A stretch of 64,000 nucleotides of DNA, from positions 62,001-126,000 of the forward strand of contig NZ_JAAUWW010000011.1 of the NCBI RefSeq assembly GCF_014694375.1, read 5' to 3'. Origin of the DNA: Vibrio sp. S17_S38 (GTDB lineage: Bacteria > Pseudomonadota > Gammaproteobacteria > Enterobacterales > Vibrionaceae). Positions 29,683 through 39,682 of this stretch are shown in pieces. The notes beneath the pieces are model-generated. The model saw nothing but the letters and a program-made list of their open reading frames with translations, ran no database searches and was not told where the DNA came from. Both the position numbers and the translations under genes were made by a program. Position 1 is the stretch's first letter. Each line of letters opens with the position of its first letter.

Positions 29683-29787
29683 GCTATATGCTAATAAATA
29701 TTGATTTATGCCAGTCTGAATGTGCCGACACTTTTAGAATCATGGTATTTTCTAGTTAATACTTTTTAAGTTAAGGACAACAAGCCA

Positions 29788-30741
29788 ATGCCCTCGAATA
29801 CTCAAATCATCATTAATCAATTCGGTGCAGCTGAATTGTTGGCATTTCAAGAATCAGATCTTCCACAGCCCCAAGCTGGAGAGGTGTTGGTAAAAGTCGC
29901 TTTTGCTGCCGTTAACCCTATCGATGTTAAAACTCGAGCTGGATTAGGCTGGGCGGCGCAACATAATAAAAATAATTTACCTTGGATACCCGGTTATGAT
30001 GTTTCGGGTTCAGTGGTTAAACAAGGTCAAGGTAGTCAGAAGTTTAATTTGAATGATACGGTATCTGGCTTTATTGGCTTTCCTCTTCGAGCTGGTGGGT
30101 ATAGTCAGTATGTTTGTGTCCCTGAATCTGAACTAGCCTTAATGCCAGAAGATATATCTCTTGAGTGCGCGGCTGCGATTCCTCTTGCCGGGCAAACTGC
30201 AGCACAAGCTCTAGAGAAAGCAAAAATACAATCCAAAGAAAAAGTACTCATTTTGGCAGGAGCTGGCGGAGTTGGACATATTGCGACTCAAATAGCCGTG
30301 GCTGCAAAAACAAAGGTTTATGCGACATGTGGCAGTGATAATATTGATTATGTAAATGGCCTAGGGGCGACTGCTATCGATTATGGTCAGCAAGGTTGGC
30401 AAGATAATATTAATGATATCGATGTGTTAATTGACTTAGTAGGCGGAGATCATGCGCTTAATGCCTTGTCTTGTCTTAGACCTGGTAGTCGGGTTGTGAC
30501 GGTTCCAACGATCACATCGTCGATTGTATGTGCTAAGGCTAATGAATTAGGCTTAATTGGAATGGGGATGTTAGTGGAACCCGATATCACTCAACTTGAG
30601 GAATTATTGCACTTAATCAGCGCTGGAATGCTAAAAATCAGAATAGAAAAAATCTTCCCATACCAAGATGTTGTCGCGGCACATCATAAAGTAGAGCAAG
30701 GTCACGCCCGTGGTAAAATTTTATTGAACATGCAATCTTAA
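29788..30741 (+). CDS. NADP-dependent oxidoreductase, quinone reductase-like MDR family
   Basis: A zinc-independent medium-chain dehydrogenase/reductase of about the size of quinone oxidoreductases (317 residues). It has the N-terminal GroES-like fold (AAVNPIDVKTRAG, then PGYDVSG) and a Rossmann domain with the nucleotide-binding motif LAGAGGVGHIATQIA at about residues 155-169. It ends HARGKILL, as in this family. No zinc-ligand cysteine cluster is seen. It is followed by a YqaA-like gene 19 bases downstream. The actual substrate is unknown. Confidence 0.88.
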   Translation: MPSNTQIIINQFGAAELLAFQESDLPQPQAGEVLVKVAFAAVNPIDVKTRAGLGWAAQHNKNNLPWIPGYDVSGSVVKQGQGSQKFNLNDTVSGFIGFPLRAGGYSQYVCVPESELALMPEDISLECAAAIPLAGQTAAQALEKAKIQSKEKVLILAGAGGVGHIATQIAVAAKTKVYATCGSDNIDYVNGLGATAIDYGQQGWQDNINDIDVLIDLVGGDHALNALSCLRPGSRVVTVPTITSSIVCAKANELGLIGMGMLVEPDITQLEELLHLISAGMLKIRIEKIFPYQDVVAAHHKVEQGHARGKILLNMQS

Positions 30742-30760
30742 CCGTGGTCTGAGATAAACC

Positions 30761-31210
30761 ATGGCGGATTTTTACCATTGGCTACAGGTTACCTTTGCAG
30801 CCGACCCTTTATGGTTTGTATTCTTTTCCGGTTTTTTTAGTGCAACATTATTACCCGGTAGCTCTGAGTTAAGTGTTTATTCTGCATTAGAGTTGCAACG
30901 TTTTAGCTGGGTAGTTGTTGTCTTGATTGCTACGTTAGGGAACACTCTAGGCGGTATGAGTAATTATGCATTGGGTCGATTGTTACCGAATCAAGCAGCC
31001 AAGCAAACGCAGCATAAACGAGTAATACTCTGGATTAATCATTATGGTTACTGGGCACTATTGATGAGTTGGATGCCTATTGTAGGCGATCCACTTTGTG
31101 TGGTTGCTGGCTGGCTTAGAATGAATGTATGGTTATGCTTTTTGGCTATTGGTATCGGTAAAGGATTACGTTATGCTTTGCTAGCCTTGATATTTCAAGG
31201 CTTATTTTAA
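30761..31210 (+). CDS. yqaA: YqaA family membrane protein (DedA/SNARE-associated fold)
   Basis: A small inner membrane protein of 149 residues with about four hydrophobic helices and the family motifs PGSSELSVYSAL near residue 32 and TLGNTLGGMSNYALGR at about 59-74. The WMPIVGDPLCVVAGWLR stretch is typical of YqaA/DedA-like proteins. The biochemical role is not established; related DedA proteins affect lipid flipping and membrane potential. It lies between the MDR gene and an M16 peptidase gene, with about 20 bases on each side, so the three may share a transcript. Confidence 0.88.
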   Translation: MADFYHWLQVTFAADPLWFVFFSGFFSATLLPGSSELSVYSALELQRFSWVVVVLIATLGNTLGGMSNYALGRLLPNQAAKQTQHKRVILWINHYGYWALLMSWMPIVGDPLCVVAGWLRMNVWLCFLAIGIGKGLRYALLALIFQGLF

Positions 31211-31230
31211 GGATTTAGGGATTTATTTAT

Positions 31231-34116
31231 ATGAAAAGATACGCTTTTCTCATCGGTGCGCTGTTATTATCCGCTTGCTCAATACAAAAAAGCAATATCT
31301 CAACTAAACCTGATGTCGCACTTCCTAAAGGCGTTTCATTCGTTGAAACTCAACAACCCGAAGCCGGTGAAGCTGAGATCCCTTACTCCAAATACAAATT
31401 AGACAATGGTCTAACCGTTATCTTATCCCCAGATCATTCCGATCCGTTAGTTCATGTCGATGTGACTTATCATGTCGGTTCTGCTCGTGAAAAAATTGGC
31501 CGTTCTGGCTTTGCTCACTTTTTTGAACATATGATGTTCCAAGGTTCTGAACATGTTGGTGACCAACAGCATTTTAAAATAGTGACAGAAGCCGGTGGAA
31601 CACTAAATGGTACAACCAATCGTGATCGAACCAATTATTTTGAAACCGTACCTTCCAATCAACTTGAAAAAATGTTGTGGCTAGAGTCTGACCGCATGGG
31701 GTATCTCGTTAATGCAGTCTCACAGCGAAAATTTGAGATCCAACGTGATACGGTAAAAAATGAACGAGGCCAAAATTTTGATAATCGACCTTATGGTCTG
31801 GTGTATGAAAAGATTGGTGAGGCACTTTACCCACAGAATCATCCTTATTCATGGCAAACTATTGGTTATGTCAGCGATTTAGATCGAGTTAATGTTAATG
31901 ATTTAAAAGCATTCTTTTTACGTTGGTATGGCCCCAATAACGCGGTATTAACTATCGGTGGCGACATTGATAAAGAGCAGACTCTCCAGTGGGTTAATCG
32001 TTATTTTGGTTCTATTCCTAAAGGACCAGAAGTCAAAGATGCACCGAAGCTGCCAGTGACATTACCTAACGACCGTTTTATTACCTTGCAAGATCGTATT
32101 CGTCAGCCAATGTTAATGATGGCTTTTCCAACCAAATACCGTGGTGATGAAACACAAGCTTCTGTCGATGCATTAGCCTCTATTTTAGGGGACGGTAAGA
32201 ACAGTATTCTGTATCAAAAATTAGTGAAGCCACAAAAGGCAATTGATGCAGGTGCATTTCAAGATTGTGGTGAACTTTCGTGTACCTTATACATTTACGC
32301 GATGGGAGATGCTGGCGATAAAGGCAACCTGAAACCAATTTATGATGATGTGATGAAGATCTTATCGGACTTTAAAACGAATGGTGTAAAACAGGATCAG
32401 TTAGATGCCATTATGGGTCAGGCGGAAGCGAGTACTGTGTATGCGCTGCAAAGTGTGAGTGGTAAAGTGTCGCAACTAGCGGCTAACCAAACCTATTACG
32501 ATCAGCCTGATCGATTACAGGTAGATTTAGAACAGTTACGACAAGTTACCCCAAAATCCGTTATGACAGTATTTAACCAGTTTGTTAGCGACAAACCGAA
32601 AGTTGTCTTGAGTGTTGTCCCTCATAATAGGACTGACCTTGTTGCTGAAAAAGCTAACTTTACCCCTACCAAACGTGAGTTACCTGTTTACCCTAAAATT
32701 AGTGATGACCAGTTAGACATCCGTGAGCCTAATGATAACTTTGATCGCTCGGTTATGCCCGCTACGACTGCGGCGGTAAGTGCTACTATGCCTGCGCTTT
32801 ATCAGTTTAAACTTAGTAACGGTATTCCTGTTGTTGGCACAGTTTCAAGTGAAACACCTACTGTGCTCATAAAGGTTGATTTTCCTGCCGGTAACCGCTA
32901 CGTCGAAAAAGGCAAAGAAGGTTTAGCAGGATTGACGGCTGATATGCTCGGGGAAGGGACGACATTACGTAGTAGTGAATCATTGCAGCAAGAGCTTGAT
33001 AAACTAGGAAGCAGTATTAGCTTTAGTTCGGGTTCTGAACATGCGAGTTTAATTATTAGCTCCTTAACAAAGAATGTCGAAGCAACACTGGCATTGGCTA
33101 ATGAAATGTTGTTTAAACCAGTGTTTAATAACAATGATTTTATGCGAGTGAAAAATCAAACATTACAAGGCTTAATATACTCTCATCAAAAGCCTTCATG
33201 GTTGGCTTCTCAAGCGAGTAGAGATGTTCTTTATAAAGGCTCACTGTTTAGTCGTGATAGTGATGGCTCTCTTACCTCAATAAAAGGCATAACGCTTGAA
33301 GAAGTAAAACAGTTTTATAAAACGCATTACTCTTTAAATAATGCCAATGTGATCGTTGTTGGTGACATGGCAAAAGAGCAAGTTGAAAAAGACTTGGCTT
33401 TCTTATCGCTATCTGGTGATAAACAGACATCAATCAGTGCCCAAGAAAAAGCACCAATCAAGCCTGATGCAGGTAAATTTACTCCTCCAACAAAGCAAAG
33501 CATTTATTTAGTCGACCAACCTAATGCACCTCAAAGTGTTATTCGCTTAATTCGAACAGGGATGACTTATGATGCTACGGGTAATATGTTCTTAACCCAA
33601 TTAGCCAACTATAATTTAGCAGGAAACTTTAATAGCCGTATTAACCAGAATCTAAGAGAAGATAAAGGTTTTACTTATGGCGCGAGTGGCGGCGTTTATG
33701 GTGGTAAAGAGACTGGTGTTATTATCTTTAGTGCAGAAGTACGAGCTAATTCGACAGGAGCCTCAATCAGTGAATTTATTAAAGAGCTAAAGCATTACAG
33801 CAAAGATGGGATGACAGAGAAAGAGCTAGATTTCATGCGCTTAGCAGTTGGACAGCAAGATGCTCTTAATTATGAAACTCCAGGGCAAAAAGCAGGGCTA
33901 TTATCTACTATGGTAGATTATTCACTTAAGCCTGATTTTATTGCTAAACAAGCCGATCTTGTAAGTAATGTGACTCTAGGTACTTTAAACCAACAGGCGA
34001 CTAACTGGTTTAAACCTAACGATTACCAAATTATTGTGGTTGGAAATGCTAAATCGGTTGAGCCTCAATTGAAAAAATTGGGTATTCCAATTAAAAAGCT
34101 TGAAGTTAACCGCTAG
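31231..34116 (+). CDS. M16 family zinc metallopeptidase lipoprotein (two-domain)
   Basis: A 961-residue insulinase-type peptidase. The N-terminus is a lipoprotein signal with lipobox LLLSAC (C16), so the enzyme is probably membrane-anchored in the periplasm. The inverted zinc motif HxxEH is H96-F-F-E99-H100, with the downstream glutamate near E178 (KNERGQ). A second M16-like half (from about residue 530) lacks HxxEH, as the inactive half usually does. It resembles vibrio and enteric PqqL-like periplasmic M16 proteins. Substrate is unknown. Confidence 0.93.
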   Translation: MKRYAFLIGALLLSACSIQKSNISTKPDVALPKGVSFVETQQPEAGEAEIPYSKYKLDNGLTVILSPDHSDPLVHVDVTYHVGSAREKIGRSGFAHFFEHMMFQGSEHVGDQQHFKIVTEAGGTLNGTTNRDRTNYFETVPSNQLEKMLWLESDRMGYLVNAVSQRKFEIQRDTVKNERGQNFDNRPYGLVYEKIGEALYPQNHPYSWQTIGYVSDLDRVNVNDLKAFFLRWYGPNNAVLTIGGDIDKEQTLQWVNRYFGSIPKGPEVKDAPKLPVTLPNDRFITLQDRIRQPMLMMAFPTKYRGDETQASVDALASILGDGKNSILYQKLVKPQKAIDAGAFQDCGELSCTLYIYAMGDAGDKGNLKPIYDDVMKILSDFKTNGVKQDQLDAIMGQAEASTVYALQSVSGKVSQLAANQTYYDQPDRLQVDLEQLRQVTPKSVMTVFNQFVSDKPKVVLSVVPHNRTDLVAEKANFTPTKRELPVYPKISDDQLDIREPNDNFDRSVMPATTAAVSATMPALYQFKLSNGIPVVGTVSSETPTVLIKVDFPAGNRYVEKGKEGLAGLTADMLGEGTTLRSSESLQQELDKLGSSISFSSGSEHASLIISSLTKNVEATLALANEMLFKPVFNNNDFMRVKNQTLQGLIYSHQKPSWLASQASRDVLYKGSLFSRDSDGSLTSIKGITLEEVKQFYKTHYSLNNANVIVVGDMAKEQVEKDLAFLSLSGDKQTSISAQEKAPIKPDAGKFTPPTKQSIYLVDQPNAPQSVIRLIRTGMTYDATGNMFLTQLANYNLAGNFNSRINQNLREDKGFTYGASGGVYGGKETGVIIFSAEVRANSTGASISEFIKELKHYSKDGMTEKELDFMRLAVGQQDALNYETPGQKAGLLSTMVDYSLKPDFIAKQADLVSNVTLGTLNQQATNWFKPNDYQIIVVGNAKSVEPQLKKLGIPIKKLEVNR

Positions 34117-34219
34117 AGCCCACACATAAGTAGAAGCCATAATGATAAGTACTCGATATTATATTTGAGTTACTTATCTTTATCTAAGGTTATGTCTTTT
34201 CGATTTATGGCATCTATGT

Positions 34220-34250
34220 TTGCCATGGTTCTTTACCATGGCAATTCTTG
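34220..34250 (+). terminator. Hairpin between the M16 gene and gshA
   Basis: Perfect 9-bp arms TTGCCATGG and CCATGGCAA enclose a 7-base loop and are followed by TTCTTG. It may end the M16 transcript. It contains the ATG at 34238, which argues against that codon being the gshA start. Confidence 0.5.
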
Positions 34251-34300
34251 TTAAGAATGACTATCCTACTTGGATCTCAAATCACAAAGTGAGCGCTATT

Positions 34301-35866
34301 TTGACCGATTTTTCTGCACGCCTTGAGCAAATTGCTAAGAACCCAAGCACGTTTAAGCAATTTGGACGCGGAATTGAGCGTGAATCTTTACGCTATAATG
34401 AGAATGATGAACTTGCCTTAACACCTCATCCAGCAGGTTTAGGTTCGGCATTAACCAATAAATGGATAACGACGGATTTTTCCGAGTCTTTATTAGAATT
34501 TATTACGCCAGTTTCTCATGACGTTGATACATTATTAAATCAACTTACAGATGTACATCATTTCTCAATGACCAAAATGGGTGGTGAGAAATTGTGGCCA
34601 ATGTCTATGCCATGTTTTGTTAGTGGTGAAGACTCTATTCCTCTTGCTAATTACGGTAGTTCAAATGTCGGGCGAATGAAAAACCTTTATCGTAAAGGTT
34701 TAAAGCGTCGCTATGGCAGTCTAATGCAAATAATTTCAGGTGTTCATTTTAACTTTTCCTTTCCTGAGAGTTTTTGGGATAGCTTGTATGGACAGCAAGA
34801 TGAAGATCAACGTTCAGAGAGTAAGTCTGAAGGGTATTTTCACCTTATCCGTAATTATTACCGTTATGGTTGGATAATCCCTTATCTATTTGGTGCATCT
34901 CCTGCGCTCTGCCCTTCCTTTGTGAAAGGCAGAGATACGGGGCTAGACTTCCAAACAGTGGGTAAAACCTTATACCTTCCATATGCTACCGCGTTACGTT
35001 TGAGTGACTTAGGCTATACCAATAGTGCGCAAAGTGACTTGGATATTACCTTTAATAGCCTAGAAGAATACTTGCTTGGTTTGCATGATGCGATGCATAA
35101 GCCTTCGGATAAATTTGCTCAGTTAGGAGTCAAGATCGATGGTGAGCACTTACAATTAAATAGCAATGTTCTGCAGATTGAAAACGAACTCTATGCTCCA
35201 ATTCGTCCTAAGCGAGTAGCGGAAGATGGTGAAAAACCATCAGAAGCATTAAAGCGTGCAGGTGTTGAGTATATCGAAGTTCGCTCGTTGGACGTCAATC
35301 CATATTCCGCAGTTGGTGTATCTAAACAGCAAGTTTTATTCTTAGATTTGTTTGTCGCATGGTGTGCTTTGAAAGAGTCAGCACCGATGAAGAAGGCTGA
35401 TGTTGGCTGTTGGAGAAAGAACTGGAATACGATCATTTTAGAAGGTCGTAAACCTGGACTTGAATTTAAACTGTGTAGTGATCAAGAAGAAAAATCGATG
35501 CAGTACTGGGGACATAGCATGTTCAGCCAGTTAAGAAAAATTGCCATTGAGATGGATAAAGCACAAGGTAATACTGAATACCAAGATGTGTGTGATGAAT
35601 TAAGTGAATGGATTGATGATCCTGAGAAAACCATTTCCGGGCAGCTACTATCAGAAATAAAAGCGGCTGGCGGCATTGGAGCGGTAGGCGCTCGTTTAGG
35701 TGAACAATATCGAATTGATTTACTTAATCATTCATACCAAGTTTATAAGCAAAGTATTATGGAACAAGAAGTTCAACGTTCTAAGCAAGCGCAAGCTGAT
35801 ATTGAAGCATCAGAAACAGTGAGTTTTGATGATTTCTTGTCAGATTATTTTTCGTATTTACGCTAA
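34301..35866 (+). CDS. gshA: Glutamate--cysteine ligase
   Basis: First and rate-limiting step of glutathione synthesis. Motifs include [10 protein letters not shown], then [22 protein letters not shown], and the [12 protein letters not shown] stretch. I place the start at TTG 34301. A GTGAG lies 7 bases before it, the protein then begins [15 protein letters not shown], and the length becomes 521, like E. coli (518, which also begins with TTG). ATG 34238 and TTG 34220 are in frame but sit inside a hairpin and lack ribosome sites. Confidence 0.93.
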   Translation: MTDFSARLEQIAKNPSTFKQFGRGIERESLRYNENDELALTPHPAGLGSALTNKWITTDFSESLLEFITPVSHDVDTLLNQLTDVHHFSMTKMGGEKLWPMSMPCFVSGEDSIPLANYGSSNVGRMKNLYRKGLKRRYGSLMQIISGVHFNFSFPESFWDSLYGQQDEDQRSESKSEGYFHLIRNYYRYGWIIPYLFGASPALCPSFVKGRDTGLDFQTVGKTLYLPYATALRLSDLGYTNSAQSDLDITFNSLEEYLLGLHDAMHKPSDKFAQLGVKIDGEHLQLNSNVLQIENELYAPIRPKRVAEDGEKPSEALKRAGVEYIEVRSLDVNPYSAVGVSKQQVLFLDLFVAWCALKESAPMKKADVGCWRKNWNTIILEGRKPGLEFKLCSDQEEKSMQYWGHSMFSQLRKIAIEMDKAQGNTEYQDVCDELSEWIDDPEKTISGQLLSEIKAAGGIGAVGARLGEQYRIDLLNHSYQVYKQSIMEQEVQRSKQAQADIEASETVSFDDFLSDYFSYLR

Positions 35867-35900
35867 TTCTATTGGTAATATTAATAGGCTGATCAGTATA

Positions 35901-36536
35901 GTGAATTGGGTTACTTTTAAACAAAGTATTAATGTTAAGCAAGTAACCGTGAGTTTGATAATTTTCAGTACTATGCTGTTATCCGGATGTGCGACGCCAC
36001 CACCGAATAACCAAAATAATATTTGTGAAATATTTCGCCAATATCCAGATTGGTATGAAGATGCATTAGATAGTGAAGATCAATGGGGAGTTCCCATTCA
36101 GATATCGATGGCGTTTATGAAGCAAGAAAGTTCTTATATCGGAGATGCAAAACCACCTAGGTATTATTTTTTAGGGTTTATTCCTTGGGGAAGAGTCAGC
36201 AGTGCGTATGGTTATGCGCAAGCTCAAGATCCTGTTTGGTCTGAGTATCAAGATGAAGTGAGCTCTTGGACTTCGCGTGATGAGTTTGACGATTCAATTG
36301 ATTTTATTGGCTGGTATATCAACGGTAGTAATAAGTCGATAGGCATTTCAAAGTGGGATGCTTATAGTCAGTATTTAGCTTATCACGATGGACGTGGTGG
36401 CTTTAAGCGTAAGACTTATGCAAAGAATCCTACATTGATAAGTATTGCTCGAAAGGTTGAAACAACATCAAAAAATTATGGCTGGCAATTAAAAAAATGC
36501 CGAGCTGAACTGGAAGATAATCGCAGTTGGTTTTAA
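35901..36536 (+). CDS. Putative lysozyme-fold (SLT-type transglycosylase) lipoprotein
   Basis: A protein of about 211 residues with a lipoprotein signal (LIIFSTMLLSGC, C30 from the chosen GTG). The soluble part has the layout of a lytic transglycosylase: a helix with VPIQISMAFMKQESSY, where E76 would be catalytic, then SSAYGYAQA. That suggests cleavage of peptidoglycan, but activity is inferred. The start is uncertain: GTG 35901 has only a weak upstream AGG, and the frame is open back into gshA. It sits between gshA and luxS, a context I remember for other vibrios. Confidence 0.78.
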   Translation: MNWVTFKQSINVKQVTVSLIIFSTMLLSGCATPPPNNQNNICEIFRQYPDWYEDALDSEDQWGVPIQISMAFMKQESSYIGDAKPPRYYFLGFIPWGRVSSAYGYAQAQDPVWSEYQDEVSSWTSRDEFDDSIDFIGWYINGSNKSIGISKWDAYSQYLAYHDGRGGFKRKTYAKNPTLISIARKVETTSKNYGWQLKKCRAELEDNRSWF

Positions 36537-36569
36537 TCAACTGTATTTAATAAATAGGAGAGAGCAGCA

Positions 36570-37088
36570 ATGCCTTTACTTGATAGCTTTACCGTTGATC
36601 ACACCCGTATGCAAGCACCTGCAGTGCGTGTAGCTAAAACTATGACTACACCAAAAGGCGATACCATTACTGTGTTTGATCTACGCTTTTGTATTCCAAA
36701 CCAAGATATTTTATCTGAAAAGGGAATTCATACTTTAGAGCATCTTTACGCAGGTTTTATGCGATCTCAATTAAATGGCTCAGAGGTTGAAATTATTGAT
36801 ATCTCACCAATGGGCTGCCGTACTGGGTTTTATATGAGCCTAATCGGAACCCCGACTGAGCAGCAAGTAGCCGATTCTTGGTTGGCTGCGATGGAAGATG
36901 TGCTGAAAGTTGAAGATCAAAATAAGATCCCTGAACTTAATGAATATCAATGTGGCACTTATTCGATGCACTCTTTAACGGAAGCGCAACAGATTGCTAA
37001 AAATATTATTGCTGCTGGAATTCAAGTAAATAAAAACGATGAGCTTGCTTTACCTGAATCTATGCTTCAAGAGTTGAAAGTAGACTAA
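36570..37088 (+). CDS. luxS: S-ribosylhomocysteine lyase LuxS (autoinducer-2 synthase)
   Basis: Splits S-ribosylhomocysteine into homocysteine and the AI-2 precursor DPD, linking methyl-cycle recycling to quorum sensing. The iron-binding site is H54-x-x-E57-H58 (IHTLEH) plus C128 (YQCGTYS), and the catalytic cysteine is C83 in [10 protein letters not shown]. All are present in the 172-residue protein. A strong AGGAGAGAG ribosome site precedes the ATG. It has its own terminator. Confidence 0.98.
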   Translation: MPLLDSFTVDHTRMQAPAVRVAKTMTTPKGDTITVFDLRFCIPNQDILSEKGIHTLEHLYAGFMRSQLNGSEVEIIDISPMGCRTGFYMSLIGTPTEQQVADSWLAAMEDVLKVEDQNKIPELNEYQCGTYSMHSLTEAQQIAKNIIAAGIQVNKNDELALPESMLQELKVD

Positions 37089-37127
37089 TTTATTAGACTG
37101 TAGCGTCAAGCTCATATGTCTAATAAC

Positions 37128-37165
37128 AAAAACGAGAAGTGGAGTTAAATCCACTTCTCGTTTTT
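37128..37165. terminator. Bidirectional terminator after luxS
   Basis: Perfect arms ACGAGAAGTGGA and TCCACTTCTCGT are flanked by A and T runs, between luxS and the convergent CNNM gene. Confidence 0.93.
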
Positions 37166-37205
37166 ATTTGTCTGTTAATAAATATGTATTGAGTACGAAT
37201 TATGG

Positions 37206-38486
37206 TTAGCGGTTTTTCTTTGCTTTCTTCTTCGATGGATAAACCTTAACGAGTTTAATTTTGTTCTCAGCCATTTCAATTAATTCCATCTTATGGTTTG
37301 CAATCTCAAGGCTAAGGTAGCTCTCTGGGATATCTTGTAGATGCTCTAAAATCAAACCGTTCAAAGTACGGGCGTCGGTTGGTAGTTTCCAATTAAGGCC
37401 TTTATTAATATCTCGAATATTCGCGCTGCCTTCTATCAAATAACTGCCATCATTTTGTGGTGTAATTTCTTCGGCTAAGCTTGGTGACATTGATGTAGTA
37501 AATTCACCAACGATCTCTTCTAAAATATCTTCGAGGGTAATGAGTCCAATGATGTCCCCATATTCATCCACGATCATGCCAATACGTTCTTTATTACGTT
37601 GGAACTTTAATAACTGAACGTTTAGTGGCGTTGCTTCTGGTATGAAGTAGACCTCATCCGCTGCACGTAATAGCGTTTCTTTATTAAACTCATTTTTTTC
37701 TAGCATCAAACGATAAGCTTGACGTAAGCGCAGCATACCGACAACTTCGTCAATTTGATCTCGATATAATACCACTCGACCATGAGCTGAATGGGTTAAT
37801 TGTCGGACAATTGATTTCCAATCGTCATTAATATCGATCCCTGTAATTTCATTACGTGGCACCATAATATCATTTACAGTTACGTGTTCTAAATCTAGGA
37901 TCGAAATTAGCATATCTTGGTGACGGCGAGGTATTAAACTTCCTGCTTCATTCACCACTGTCCGTAATTCTTCAGAGTTTAGTGGGTCACTGCTTGACTC
38001 GGATGCCTTAACACCAAGCAATCTAAGTAAGCCATTGGTAATGAAATTAATAAAAATAACTAAAGGAGCCATTAATTTCATTAAGATTCGGAGCAAAATA
38101 CTGCTTGTGTAGGATACTTTCTCAGGAAAAAGTGCGGCCAGAGTTTTTGGGGTGATTTCAGCAAAAACGAGAATAACTAGCGTTAAGACACCAGTTGCAA
38201 TGGCAACACCATAATCGCCATACAGTCGCATACCAATGATAGTTGCAATAGCAGAAGCAAGAATATTAACGAGATTATTACCAATTAGGATCAAACCAAT
38301 TAAGCGATCTGGGCGCTCTAATAATGCTTCGACACGTTTTGCTCCTTTATGACCTTGACTGGCTAGGTGGCGTAAACGGTAGCGGTTGAGTGACATCATG
38401 CCAGTTTCTGAACTTGAAAAATAAGCTGAAATTAGAATCAGTATTGCCAGTAGAGCAAATAGCAGCCCTGTAGATATATCACCCAA
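37206..38486 (-). CDS. CNNM/CorB-like transporter-associated membrane protein (DUF21-CBS-CorC)
   Basis: An inner membrane protein of the CNNM/YfjD/CorB family linked to magnesium and cobalt handling. The N-terminal DUF21 domain (about residues 1-190) has three or four helices and the motif YFSSSETGMMSLNRYRL. A CBS pair (about 205-330) has IMVPRNEITGIDI and IGMIVDEYGDIIGLITLED. A C-terminal CorC_HlyC domain follows. It has 426 residues. The start is TTG, preceded by AAAGGA. It lies between luxS and the YpjD-like gene, an order shared with other vibrios. Confidence 0.92.
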   Translation of the reverse strand: MGDISTGLLFALLAILILISAYFSSSETGMMSLNRYRLRHLASQGHKGAKRVEALLERPDRLIGLILIGNNLVNILASAIATIIGMRLYGDYGVAIATGVLTLVILVFAEITPKTLAALFPEKVSYTSSILLRILMKLMAPLVIFINFITNGLLRLLGVKASESSSDPLNSEELRTVVNEAGSLIPRRHQDMLISILDLEHVTVNDIMVPRNEITGIDINDDWKSIVRQLTHSAHGRVVLYRDQIDEVVGMLRLRQAYRLMLEKNEFNKETLLRAADEVYFIPEATPLNVQLLKFQRNKERIGMIVDEYGDIIGLITLEDILEEIVGEFTTSMSPSLAEEITPQNDGSYLIEGSANIRDINKGLNWKLPTDARTLNGLILEHLQDIPESYLSLEIANHKMELIEMAENKIKLVKVYPSKKKAKKNR

Positions 38487-38612
38487 ACTTAGGTTTTCCT
38501 TTGGTAGCTAGTCGTAATAATCAGCGAGTAACTGATTAAATATAGATAATAGGTAGTTATGACGAAATCTAAAATTGATGTCAACCGCCGTTAGGCAACT
38601 AAGTTCAATTAA

Positions 38613-39407
38613 TTAGTTTAAAATTATTTCACGGACAAAGCGGCTGCCAAAATATGCGAGCGTTAATAAAGTTGTTCCGCTAATGGATAGCCAGAGTACT
38701 TTTTTTCCGCGCCAGCCTTGTTGGTAATGGCCCCATAGTAAAATACAGTACAAGATCCAAGCAATAAAAGATAACACGGCTTTGTGAGCATTTTCTGGTG
38801 AGAACATTTCTTTTATATAGACAGCGCCCGTTAGTAAAGTTGCAGTAAGTAAAACGGTACCGATTAATACGATTTTAAATAGGTGTCTCTCTACCATCAT
38901 GAGTGGTGGGAGATTAGGATTCATCGTTAATGATTTTTTGGTTTTAAGTTTATGATCGAGCCAAGCTAATTGAAGCGCATATAAGGCACCAATAGATAAA
39001 GTTGAATAGGCAAATAAAGCAATGGTGATATGTATTAATAACTCTATCTTGCCTTCAAAATGCGTTAAAAATGTACTGGGCAGAAATGTGGCTGCTAATA
39101 AATTGATGGCAGCAAAACTGTAGACCACAGGCAGTAAGAACCATAGTCGTGTTTTTAGCATTGCTAGGCTCATTACAAGACAAATGATGAAGCCGATTAA
39201 AGAGGCAACATTGAGAATGCTAAAATTTTGTCCGTGGGGATTTAATATGAGATCGCTAAGCAACCAACCATGGCTCGCAATCGCTAATGCCGCTAATACG
39301 AAGACTAGTTTGAGCTTTATACCCGTGTTTTGTACCAGTCCCGGTACAATCATACTAATTGCAGAGCAATATAAGAGTGCTGCAATGATCGAAAGCAGGT
39401 GTTCCAT
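38613..39407 (-). CDS. ypjD: YpjD family inner membrane protein (CcsA/cytochrome c assembly fold)
   Basis: A polytopic membrane protein of the cytochrome c assembly (CcsA/CcmC-like) superfamily; its role is not settled. About eight hydrophobic helices are visible. The last segments contain KAVLSFIAWILYCILLWGHY and a GWRGKKVLW loop typical of YpjD. ATG 39407 is chosen because GAGAAC precedes it and the 264-residue product matches E. coli YpjD (263). The frame is open further upstream but without support. It is divergent from ffh, as in E. coli. Confidence 0.9.
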   Translation of the reverse strand: MEHLLSIIAALLYCSAISMIVPGLVQNTGIKLKLVFVLAALAIASHGWLLSDLILNPHGQNFSILNVASLIGFIICLVMSLAMLKTRLWFLLPVVYSFAAINLLAATFLPSTFLTHFEGKIELLIHITIALFAYSTLSIGALYALQLAWLDHKLKTKKSLTMNPNLPPLMMVERHLFKIVLIGTVLLTATLLTGAVYIKEMFSPENAHKAVLSFIAWILYCILLWGHYQQGWRGKKVLWLSISGTTLLTLAYFGSRFVREIILN

Positions 39408-39682
39408 AGTTCTCATTTTTTTATTGAATAGACAAGGATTATAACTCGCTCTTAGCACTAGGGCTACGAATGGTTTGATATCCTGCATAAAATTTGAAAT
39501 ATCTTAATTTTTTATTGAGTTAGTCACGGATGTAAAGGGAGAGTTGAAATAAATCCTCTACTCAAATCGGAAATTTCAGTGAAAGATAAACATTCACTCG
39601 GTATACTGTGGCAATATAGTGATATCAGCCATCCACGGCAACAATACCTTGTGATTAAAGGTAAAGCATTTTAGGTTAAAAC

